Shown here: positions 26,807 to 34,311 of the stretch, piece by piece
Layout: every line of letters begins with the position of its first letter
Position numbering within the stretch: position 1 is the first letter of the stretch
The notes under the pieces: model-generated
Seen by the model: only the letters and a program-made list of their open reading frames with translations
Told to the model about the DNA's origin: nothing
Database searches by the model: none
Assembly (NCBI RefSeq): GCF_900109225.1
Contig: NZ_FNZK01000001.1
Coordinates: 358,800 to 422,799 of the forward strand
Origin: Propionispira arboris
GTDB taxonomy: Bacteria > Bacillota > Negativicutes > Selenomonadales > Selenomonadaceae
DNA: 64,000 nucleotides
Direction: 5' to 3'
Translations under genes and position numbers: made by a program

Positions 26807-26893
26807 ATCATAATTAAAAAGTATAGGATGAAGACCTTGACGATTGAGGACACTTCGTATTAAAATAAGAAAAGATATACTTTGATGAGTAAG

Positions 26894-26935
26894 AGCCTTA
26901 TTTGTCGCAATATGCACAAATAAGGCTTTGTTTTG
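26894..26935 (+). terminator. Intrinsic terminator after amidase
   Basis: AGCCTTATTTGT / ACAAATAAGGCT, a perfect 12-base stem with a 10-base loop and TTGTTTTG after it. It sits only 24 bases before the next start codon. Confidence 0.8.
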
Positions 26936-26958
26936 TAAAATTGTGAGGTATGCAGAAG

Positions 26959-28182
26959 ATGAATGATGGTAAAATGAATGAAAGAGATCAACTCAATCAA
27001 CAAATGAATCATGAATGGAAAGGGCAGCTGGAAAAGCGTCGTAAAGCAATTTTGCGTCACCAGATTCCCCAAAACCGCAGGCTGGTTGATGCTTTGGCAA
27101 CGATGACGAAGGCTGAACTCGATGATATTCGTTATAATTTATGTGTGCAGGGTATCAGTTCTTTAAAAAAAGATGAACTTACCAAAGCTTTGGCTCCTGT
27201 GATTGAAGAGTTTTCGCATAAGTGGTTTGTTACGATTGGAATCGAACAATATAATATTTTGACGAATTTGAGTAAAAATTATGGACTTGCTACGAATATT
27301 GATGAAAATGATATTCGTATGGATTATATGCGCTGTTTAGGAATCATCTTCAATGGCGAACGTGAGGGTAAACAAGCATGGTATCTGCCGGATGAATTAT
27401 TGTCTGTTTATACAAAATTAGATAATGCAGAATATAAGAAAGCAGTTTCGCTTAATGATGAAGTTTCACGATTAGCAACAGGTTATTTATTTTATTATGG
27501 TTATTTAACGTATGAGCAGCTTTATGATAAAGTTATGGCTCTTATGGATAAAGAAGATCACCTCGAATTTGTCGATTTTATGGGGGTAATGATCAATGCA
27601 GGCTGCTGGCAGGGAAATGTCATTAACGTTGAAGCAGGAATGCATTATTATACAGTTATGGATCCTGAAAAGTTGGCAAGTGAGCAGATTATGCGCAAGG
27701 ATATTGATTTTGTGGAGTTGTCTTACACACAGGTTTATGAAGCCGGTGAAATGAATTATATTGAAGCTACGGATCAATACAAAGCTTTAGCACAGTTTTT
27801 TATGACGGTACATTCCTTACCAGTTTTAGAAGCCGCCGATGTTGTTGGCGAAATTTATATTATTTTGCAAAATGGTGGAAAAATCGGTGAGATGATTGAG
27901 TATATTGAGTCCGTTATAACGATGGAAGATAAAAAGATGGCAGAGGTTCTATTAAAGCTTTTACTGGATTTCAATAGTTCATCTCGTCAGTGGCTGTTGA
28001 AAGGACATGTTTCGAGTGAACTTGCCGTAGAAAAAAAAACCGCAGCACCTGTTGTTGCCAAGCAACTGCCGAATAATGTAGTGAAATTTGTGCCGCGCAG
28101 CTCAGTCGTAGGGAGAAATGATCTTTGTCCCTGCGGCAGTGGAAAGAAATATAAAAAGTGTTGTTTAAATAAAGAAATATAG
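26959..28182 (+). CDS. SEC-C zinc-finger protein of unknown function
   Basis: A 407-residue soluble protein ending in a SEC-C motif (CPCGSGKKYKKCC), the zinc knuckle also found at the end of SecA, where it contacts SecB or ribosomes. The N-terminal 330 residues are alpha-helical, with a Rho-N-like segment (MTKAELDDIRYNLCVQGIS; KKDELTKAL) at about 45-75. No enzyme motif is visible. Start choice: ATG 26959 has GAGGT eleven bases upstream, whereas ATG 26950 is only two bases from it. Similar SEC-C/helical proteins are widespread in Firmicutes, without known role. Confidence 0.75.
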   Translation: MNDGKMNERDQLNQQMNHEWKGQLEKRRKAILRHQIPQNRRLVDALATMTKAELDDIRYNLCVQGISSLKKDELTKALAPVIEEFSHKWFVTIGIEQYNILTNLSKNYGLATNIDENDIRMDYMRCLGIIFNGEREGKQAWYLPDELLSVYTKLDNAEYKKAVSLNDEVSRLATGYLFYYGYLTYEQLYDKVMALMDKEDHLEFVDFMGVMINAGCWQGNVINVEAGMHYYTVMDPEKLASEQIMRKDIDFVELSYTQVYEAGEMNYIEATDQYKALAQFFMTVHSLPVLEAADVVGEIYIILQNGGKIGEMIEYIESVITMEDKKMAEVLLKLLLDFNSSSRQWLLKGHVSSELAVEKKTAAPVVAKQLPNNVVKFVPRSSVVGRNDLCPCGSGKKYKKCCLNKEI

Positions 28183-28196
28183 AAATTATTCTAAAC

Positions 28197-28227
28197 AAGG
28201 GACTGTATAAAAGCAGTCTCTTTCTTT
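28197..28227 (+). terminator. Intrinsic terminator after SEC-C gene
   Basis: AAGGGACTG / CAGTCTCTTT stem with an 8-base loop and a T-rich tail. Confidence 0.75.
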
Positions 28228-28301
28228 ATTCGGGTTTGAACAAATTATATTTTAAGCTATTGGTATATAATGTTGTTAAAGAAAGGAAATTTATAGATTT
28301 T

Positions 28302-29648
28302 ATGAAACAGACACATTCTTCGTTGGAAAAAATAAAGCAATTTTTTATTGTGCTGCTGCCAATTTTCATCACACAAATATCATTAATATCCACTGGCTTT
28401 TTTGATACGGTTATGGCAGGACACGTGAGCGAACAGGATTTAGCAGGGGTAGCAGTGGGGGCAAATTTGTTTATGCCTGTATTTGGCAGTATCCTGGGAG
28501 TGATTTCGGGATTAACCCCCATTATTTCTCAGTTGTATGGTGCAAGAAAGAAAGAAGAAATTCCATTTGTCATTATTCAGGGACTGTATTTATCCGTAAT
28601 TATTGGGATTGTTTTGATTTTGCTGGCAGCTGCTTTTATACAGCCTGTTTTTGAACTTTTGAATTTGGAACCAAGGGTTGATTATATAGCGAAAATGTAT
28701 TTGACGGCGATGGCGTTTGGTGTTTGTCCTATTTTTGCTGCGGGTGTTTTTCGTAACTTCATGGATGCTTTTGGGTATACACGTTTTACGATGCTCATAA
28801 CAATTTGTGCAGTACCATGTAATATTTTTATGAATTATTTATTTATGTTTGGCAAATTTGGCTTTCCGGAGCTTGGTGGAATTGGTGCAGGGGTTGGAAC
28901 GTCAATTACATTTTATGTAGTTCTTGGACTTAATGTTTTAGTGGTGCGTAGACTCAGTCCATTTAAAGAATATCATATATTTTCTCGATTTTGTAAACCA
29001 TCGTTGAACCAGTGGAAGAGACAATTATGTATTGGCCTGCCGATTGGCAGTGCGATGTTTTGCGAACAGAGTATTTTTGGTGCAGTCGGAATTTTTATGA
29101 CGGTTTATGGTACAGGTGTTATTGCAGCGCATCAGGCGGCACTGAATTTTACAACGATGGTATATATGATTCCGCTTAGCATCAGTATGACATTGACCAT
29201 TCTGGTTGGTTTTGAAATCGGGGCGAAGCGCCTTAAGGATGCCAAAAAATACAGTTATATGGGGGTGGGATTGTCGATGCTTGTGGCATCCACGCTGGCA
29301 ATTGTTTTAATTCAGTTTAAGGGAGCGATTGCAATGCTTTATACAAATGATGAAGTTGTGAATCAGCTCGTACAAAGTTTTATAGTTTATGCTATTTTTT
29401 TGCAAGTTTCAGATGGAGTGAGCGCACCGATACAAGGAACGCTGCGTGGTTATAAAGATGTAAAAATCACGTTTTTCTTAGCGGTTTTATCATATTGGGT
29501 TATTGGCCTGCCTGCTGGTTATATTTTAGCAAATTATTTTTCATATGGTCCATACGGCTATTGGATGGGACTTATAATTGGAATTGCAGTGGGAGCTGTA
29601 TTATTAGGCTTTAGGCTTCGTTTGGTGCAAAGAAAACTGGCTGGTTAG
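28302..29648 (+). CDS. MATE-family multidrug efflux transporter
   Basis: A 448-residue 12-helix antiporter of the NorM branch. The first helix carries LLPIFITQISLISTGFFDTV and then MAGHVSEQDLAGVAVGAN, the MATE signature; the second half repeats this (LCIGLPIGSAMFCEQSIFG; TVYGTGVIAAHQAALNF). It should export cationic compounds with Na+ or H+ gradient. I take the ATG at 28302; a longer frame from 28236 adds 22 residues overlapping the upstream promoter region. It is a single-gene unit. Confidence 0.9.
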   Translation: MKQTHSSLEKIKQFFIVLLPIFITQISLISTGFFDTVMAGHVSEQDLAGVAVGANLFMPVFGSILGVISGLTPIISQLYGARKKEEIPFVIIQGLYLSVIIGIVLILLAAAFIQPVFELLNLEPRVDYIAKMYLTAMAFGVCPIFAAGVFRNFMDAFGYTRFTMLITICAVPCNIFMNYLFMFGKFGFPELGGIGAGVGTSITFYVVLGLNVLVVRRLSPFKEYHIFSRFCKPSLNQWKRQLCIGLPIGSAMFCEQSIFGAVGIFMTVYGTGVIAAHQAALNFTTMVYMIPLSISMTLTILVGFEIGAKRLKDAKKYSYMGVGLSMLVASTLAIVLIQFKGAIAMLYTNDEVVNQLVQSFIVYAIFLQVSDGVSAPIQGTLRGYKDVKITFFLAVLSYWVIGLPAGYILANYFSYGPYGYWMGLIIGIAVGAVLLGFRLRLVQRKLAG

Positions 29649-29807
29649 AATGGGAAAAAGTTTTCACTATAGTGTTTTTAGGTATTGCTAAGTGTAATTG
29701 AATCGTTATACGGATGGCAAATAAAAAACAACAGACCTGCTTAAAAGAATGTAAGTGCGTCTACACGAGATGGTGATTGACTTATATTTTCCTTTGCAAG
29801 TTAACGG

Positions 29808-29840
29808 ACTATATATTGTAACAATATGTAGTTTTTTTTT
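29808..29840 (+). terminator. Intrinsic terminator, distant from the MATE gene
   Basis: ACTATATATTG / CAATATGTAGT stem (one G-T pair) with a TAA loop and at least nine T residues. It either ends the MATE message with a long 3' leader or ends a short RNA. Confidence 0.75.
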
Positions 29841-29860
29841 TAGATTGATAAAAAATTCAC

Positions 29861-29889
29861 TTGACAAATGAACGTGAAAGTAGTAACTT
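29861..29889 (+). promoter_or_regulatory. Promoter of NADH dehydrogenase II (copy 1)
   Basis: TTGACA (29861-29866), 17-base spacer, TAACTT (29884-29889). It is overlapped downstream by a GTGA/TCAC palindrome at the expected transcription start. Confidence 0.55.
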
Positions 29890-29896
29890 AATATAT

Positions 29897-29910
29897 GTGA
29901 AATGAATCAC
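29897..29910. promoter_or_regulatory. Rex-like palindrome 1
   Basis: GTGAA-ATGA-ATCAC, one mismatch from the Rex core GTGAA-N4-TTCAC, lying at the expected start point of the promoter above. Rex senses the NADH/NAD ratio, which would suit an NADH dehydrogenase gene. Assignment by pattern only. Confidence 0.4.
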
Positions 29911-30075
29911 TTAAACAGTCTTGAAAAAAGAAATAAGGGGAAAATGATAGTATATATTTATAATGAATAGTTTTTTTAATTTATCGAAAATTTAGTTAAA
30001 TTCAAGACTTATATAATATTAGAGGTGAAAGTTATACTTAGAGGCAATTTGATTGTTCTAAGTTTAGATAGAAAC

Positions 30076-30089
30076 GTGAATTAGTTCAC
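30076..30089. promoter_or_regulatory. Rex-like palindrome 2
   Basis: GTGAA-TTAG-TTCAC, a perfect match to the Rex core, in the leader 62 bases before the dehydrogenase start. The outer bases (AC/AT) differ from the TT/AA of full consensus sites. A CRP/FNR-type regulator is an alternative. Confidence 0.4.
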
Positions 30090-30150
30090 ATATTATGGAA
30101 TGTTGTGTTGATGTATTATAAGGTACATCCAGGGGAGAGGGAGAGTTAAG

Positions 30151-31407
30151 ATGAAAAATGTAAAGAGTGAAAAAAGACCTCATGTAGTTGTTATTGGAGC
30201 AGGATTTGGTGGTGTTAAGGTAGCTAAATCTTTTACGAATAAGAATGTGGATGTTACTTTAATTGACCGCAATAATTATCATTTATTTCAGCCACTTTTA
30301 TATCAAGTATCTACAGCGGTATTAGCCGAAGCAGAAATCGCTTACCCGGTTCGAGCTTTTTTTCGTAAGAATAAAAATGTTGATTTTTTCTTGGGGGAAG
30401 TTACGAATTTTGACCTTGAACAGAAAAAGGTTATTACCGATCAAGGGTCGGTAAGCTATGATTATTTGGTGGTGGCTGCAGGCGCAACAACGAATTATTT
30501 TGGCATGGAGTCCGTAGAAAAAAATTCTTTTGCAATGAAAACCTTAGATGAATCGGTTGTAATTCGAAATCATATTTTACAATTATTTGAAAGAGCCGAT
30601 AAAGAAACCGATGCGGCAAAACGCAAGGCATTGTTGACTTTTGTTTGTGTAGGTGGCGGTCCGACAGGTGTTGAAGAATCGGGTGCCCTTTCAGAACTCA
30701 TTTATTCTGTGCTCAAGCAGGAATATCATAAACTTGATTTTTCAGATGTCGATATTAAATTAATTGAAGCAACGGATCGGGTTCTCCCAATGATGCCAGA
30801 AGATTTGCGTGATGAAACAGTAAATGTACTGCGCAGTAAAAAAGTAGATGTTCGTTTAAATACGCAGGTCATGGATTATGATGGTGAAAAAATCACCTTT
30901 AAAGATGGTGAGGTCGTACCGACGGAAACTGTTATTTGGGCGGCGGGCGTGAAAGCTGTTCCGGTTATGGCTAAATTAGGTGCTGCAATGGATCGTGCTG
31001 GCCGTGTAATTGTGGAAAAAACATTACAGGTGCCAAATCATCCTGAAGTTTATGCAATTGGTGATAATGCTCATTTCATGCAGGGAGAAAGACCATTGGC
31101 AACGATTGCACCAGTAGCAACACAGCAGGCTGTTGTTTGTGTTAACAATATTTTGAACTCGATTGAAGGGAAAGATCTCGAGTATTTTGAATATCATGAT
31201 GTCGGCAGTATGGCGACAATTGGTGCTGGCGATGCTGTAATGTTTAAAGGAATTATGAAGAGCAAGGGGTTTATTGCCTGGGCTGCTTGGATGGTCGTTC
31301 ATTTAATGCGTTTAGCAGGAACTCATGCGAATGTTACGGTTGTTTTGAAATGGATGTGGAATTTCTTCTCAGGGACTCGTTTGGGAAGAATTATTACAGC
31401 ACATTAA
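30151..31407 (+). CDS. ndh: NADH dehydrogenase type II (copy 1)
   Basis: A 418-residue single-subunit flavoprotein that oxidises NADH and reduces quinone at the inner face of the membrane without pumping protons. The FAD-binding VVVIGAGFGGVKVA and the NADH-binding FVCVGGGPTGVEESGALSE dinucleotide folds are both present, with VIWAAGVKAVPV and VYAIGDNAH (the FAD GD motif). The quinone-site segment ATQQAVV is visible. The amphipathic C-terminus (FIAWAAWMVVHLMRLAG) anchors it to the membrane. A close paralogue lies at 56808. The regulator candidates upstream suggest redox control. Confidence 0.92.
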   Translation: MKNVKSEKRPHVVVIGAGFGGVKVAKSFTNKNVDVTLIDRNNYHLFQPLLYQVSTAVLAEAEIAYPVRAFFRKNKNVDFFLGEVTNFDLEQKKVITDQGSVSYDYLVVAAGATTNYFGMESVEKNSFAMKTLDESVVIRNHILQLFERADKETDAAKRKALLTFVCVGGGPTGVEESGALSELIYSVLKQEYHKLDFSDVDIKLIEATDRVLPMMPEDLRDETVNVLRSKKVDVRLNTQVMDYDGEKITFKDGEVVPTETVIWAAGVKAVPVMAKLGAAMDRAGRVIVEKTLQVPNHPEVYAIGDNAHFMQGERPLATIAPVATQQAVVCVNNILNSIEGKDLEYFEYHDVGSMATIGAGDAVMFKGIMKSKGFIAWAAWMVVHLMRLAGTHANVTVVLKWMWNFFSGTRLGRIITAH

Positions 31408-31428
31408 ACTTATATAGGGTTGACAGAG

Positions 31429-31468
31429 AGAACTGTAAATTCCAAAATGGAGTGCAGTTCTTTTTTTG
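31429..31468 (+). terminator. Intrinsic terminator after ndh copy 1
   Basis: AGAACTG...TTCCA / TGGA...CAGTTCT stem followed by TTTTTTT. Confidence 0.85.
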
Positions 31469-31559
31469 TGTGCATATATAAGTTGAACGATTCAGATAGT
31501 GTATAATGAAGGAAATAAACATATCAAAAATTTTGAATGTAAGGGAGTTGCAAAGGTAT

Positions 31560-32822
31560 ATGATGTTTCGGTTCTTTGCAAAATGTAATCAAATGAGAAA
31601 AATCAATATTTCCTGGTGGTTGATTTTGAGTTTGGTTTTACTTTTTTCCTGTAATTTAGCCGAGGGAGCAGAGTCTGAGGCGGTGGAAGCTTTGCATTTA
31701 ACGTGGAGTCAGGATCCGATGACTACACAGACGATTACATGGCAGACAGAAACTGTGGATGACAAGCAATTTTTAGAATATAAAGATGTTTTAGAGACAA
31801 CCAGTATGCTGCATAAAGTGCGGGGGACAGTGGAGCCTTTTTATACAGATGAGGGCTTGCATTATATTCATAGTGTAACGCTGGACAATCTCATTCCGGG
31901 TCATAAATATGTTTATCATATAGGTGATGGCGATAATTGGAATAAAGAAGGCAGTTTTCAAACAGAAACTGCTATGACGAATGTTTTTACTTTTTTATTA
32001 TTTGGTGATTCACAAAGCAGTGATTATAATGAATGGAGCAAAACATTTGGACAGGCAGTATTGCAAACATCGGATGCTAAATTTTTTATCAATGTAGGTG
32101 ATTTAGTCGATAATGGTCAACAATATACACAATGGAAGTCGTGGTTTGCTGCGATTTCAGGATATTCAAATCAAATTCCTGTCGTTCCGGTTGTAGGGAA
32201 TCATGAAACATATACACTGATTCCTGAAAAAAAATTTTCTTTACCAATTTATTTTACGCAGCAATTCAAGGTCGGGCAAAATGGGCCGGAAGGATTAAAG
32301 GGACAAGTCTATTCTTTTGATTATGGAAATGCACATTTTGTTATATTAGATAGCCAAATCGGTGAGGAACGTAAGTTTTTACCAGATTCATTAGAACGAC
32401 AGCAGGCTTGGCTGGCTAAAGATCTGGCTGCAACAGATAAGCTGTGGAAATTTGTTTTTATTCATCGCCCGGCATATCACAATCGCCAGGCAGAGTCACT
32501 GCCTGATCCGAAAACGACAGCCTTTGTACCAATTTTTGATCAGTATGGTGTAGATGTCGTTTTTTCCGGTCATGATCATGTGAATAAACATACACTGGGA
32601 TTAAAAGCTGGTATGGTACAAGCTCCTGGAACGGTTTATATGACAGCTGGACGCAGTGGGACAAAATCTTATAATACTATGGAGGCAAAAGATTGGGATG
32701 CTGTTTATCTGGACCCGGCACAGCCGACTTTCAATGTAGTAAAAGTTAATGGCAATACGTTTACTGTGAACGTGTATCAACAAGATGGAACATTAATTGA
32801 TAGCTGGAATTTGGTAAAATAA
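31560..32822 (+). CDS. Exported metallophosphoesterase, purple-acid-phosphatase type
   Basis: A 420-residue exported enzyme. A signal/anchor segment (WWLILSLVLLFSCNLAEG) is followed by an N-terminal fibronectin-like domain typical of purple acid phosphatases (LHLTWSQDPMTTQTITW) and a calcineurin-like domain. Its metal ligands are GDSQSSD, GDLVDNG, GNHE, FIHRPAYH and GHDH. The diagnostic Tyr of plant enzymes is not evident, so metal content is uncertain. It hydrolyses phosphomonoesters or diesters in the periplasm. Start: ATG 31560 near AAGGGAG; a longer frame starts at 31506. The lipase gene follows after 112 bases. Confidence 0.87.
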   Translation: MMFRFFAKCNQMRKINISWWLILSLVLLFSCNLAEGAESEAVEALHLTWSQDPMTTQTITWQTETVDDKQFLEYKDVLETTSMLHKVRGTVEPFYTDEGLHYIHSVTLDNLIPGHKYVYHIGDGDNWNKEGSFQTETAMTNVFTFLLFGDSQSSDYNEWSKTFGQAVLQTSDAKFFINVGDLVDNGQQYTQWKSWFAAISGYSNQIPVVPVVGNHETYTLIPEKKFSLPIYFTQQFKVGQNGPEGLKGQVYSFDYGNAHFVILDSQIGEERKFLPDSLERQQAWLAKDLAATDKLWKFVFIHRPAYHNRQAESLPDPKTTAFVPIFDQYGVDVVFSGHDHVNKHTLGLKAGMVQAPGTVYMTAGRSGTKSYNTMEAKDWDAVYLDPAQPTFNVVKVNGNTFTVNVYQQDGTLIDSWNLVK

Positions 32823-32934
32823 AACTAAAACTTTTTGGCGAGGCTTAGCAAGACTTATGTTTTTAGGCAGGATATTAATACACTCTTGTATAATTAAGAA
32901 TAAACTGTATTACTATAATTGAAAGAGGTGCAAA

Positions 32935-34290
32935 ATGAAAAAAAGCCTATTAGCAGGTCTTATTTTATTAACCATGATATTTTATACGGCACCTGCATAT
33001 GCGAATGACTTAGAAGCATATCAAACAGCAAGGGTTGAATATATTAGTGCCTGGGTAGCTTTAGGAACGTATAATGATCGTATCGGACGAATCGTTCAGA
33101 GTGAATTGAGCGATGCCGGCTGGGATATGAAGGTTATCAATGAACAGTCCAGGAAAGATGCGGAAAAGGTTTTTTTTATTGAAAATAATGATTTTGAAGC
33201 GGGCAAAGAGGTTTATTTAGTTGCCGTTACTGGAACGGAGTCAAAAAAAGATATTGCGATGGATTTGAATATTAATAAAGCTTTTTTTGGTGGAAATTCA
33301 CCGGAATCGTTTCAGGAAGCGGCAAAAAAAACAGATTTGGTTAGTTCAGATCCGATGATTCATCGAGGGTTTCATCAATATACACAATCAATATTTTTTA
33401 CGCCAGGTAAAGGCGGTAATACATTCGGTGAATATTTGGCGGAACTACTTAAGCAAAAGTCAAATCGCAAAGTTTATTTAATTGGCCATAGTCTGGGCGG
33501 GGCAGCGGTAACAATTGCTGCAGCACGGCTTCAGTCTATGGGAGTGAATCCTGCGCAAATAGCAGTCATCACATTTGGTGCGCCTGCCATTGGAAATCAA
33601 GCTTTTGCTGACCTTTATGGAAAATCAATTTCGCTAGATCGTATTGTTATAAAGGGTGATCCGGTGAAAAGTTCCTTACAAGGTCTGGCGGGTGGTTACA
33701 CTCAATTTGGTGAGGCAAAAATATGGCAGGAAAATCGAAATTCAGATAAATTCAAACATGCTATGGTAGTTTATCTTGATGCAGCTTTACGTAATTTTTA
33801 TGATAAAAAAGAAGCGGCACAGCAAGCGGGATTTGATGTGGAAGCTCAGCCAACACAAAAAACATCAAAATCAAAGGCTTATATTGCACCGCTTTCTATG
33901 ACTCTGGATGATTATGTTTTAGGGGATAGACATTATATGGAAGAGTCAGTGAAAGACGTTTTTCGGCATCGGCTGCCGGGATGTGTCTTTGGTCTGGGAA
34001 AACGCGGATCGTTTGAAGAAGAAATTGTAAAAGCTGCCGCTGCGGGGTGTGATCGTATTGTATTTGCCGCTGTTAGTGTGAAACAGTTGCAAAAAGAACA
34101 TTATACTTTTCATGTGAACCTGCAAGAAGATGTTTATTCAGTTGACGGAAATTTACAAGGAAGCTTTATATGTTCAACGAATACAAGCGATTTTACACCG
34201 ATTCAAGCAACGCTTCATAATTTAACAAGTATAAAAACAGACTTTGAACATAGTATGGATACCAAAAAAGTGAAGCTTGAAAGTAGATAA
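32935..34290 (+). CDS. Secreted class 3 lipase with extra C-terminal domain
   Basis: A 451-residue exported protein with signal peptide MKKSLLAGLILLTMIFYTA cleaved after AYA. The alpha/beta-hydrolase fold has GHSLGGAAVTIAA with the nucleophile Ser, VITFGAPAIGNQAF, and an HAMVVY segment that may supply the His. A C-terminal region of about 150 residues (from YVLGDRHYMEESVKDV to the end) does not look like lipase; it has LPGCVFGLGKRGSFEEE and two spaced Cys and is unknown to me. The ATG has AAAGAGGTG upstream. It stands before the LevR regulator (21-base gap). Confidence 0.82.
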   Translation: MKKSLLAGLILLTMIFYTAPAYANDLEAYQTARVEYISAWVALGTYNDRIGRIVQSELSDAGWDMKVINEQSRKDAEKVFFIENNDFEAGKEVYLVAVTGTESKKDIAMDLNINKAFFGGNSPESFQEAAKKTDLVSSDPMIHRGFHQYTQSIFFTPGKGGNTFGEYLAELLKQKSNRKVYLIGHSLGGAAVTIAAARLQSMGVNPAQIAVITFGAPAIGNQAFADLYGKSISLDRIVIKGDPVKSSLQGLAGGYTQFGEAKIWQENRNSDKFKHAMVVYLDAALRNFYDKKEAAQQAGFDVEAQPTQKTSKSKAYIAPLSMTLDDYVLGDRHYMEESVKDVFRHRLPGCVFGLGKRGSFEEEIVKAAAAGCDRIVFAAVSVKQLQKEHYTFHVNLQEDVYSVDGNLQGSFICSTNTSDFTPIQATLHNLTSIKTDFEHSMDTKKVKLESR

Positions 34291-34311
34291 AAAATGTGAG
34301 GATTGATCCTG

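Larger units (their letters stand above)
29649..30150. other. Long leader region upstream of NADH dehydrogenase II (copy 1)
   Basis: No protein gene. It holds an intrinsic terminator at 29808-29840 that lies 160 bases after the MATE stop, a promoter at 29861-29889, and two GTGAA/TTCAC palindromes (29897-29910 and 30076-30089). The promoter leaves a 5' leader of about 250 bases before the dehydrogenase start. Confidence 0.6.
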
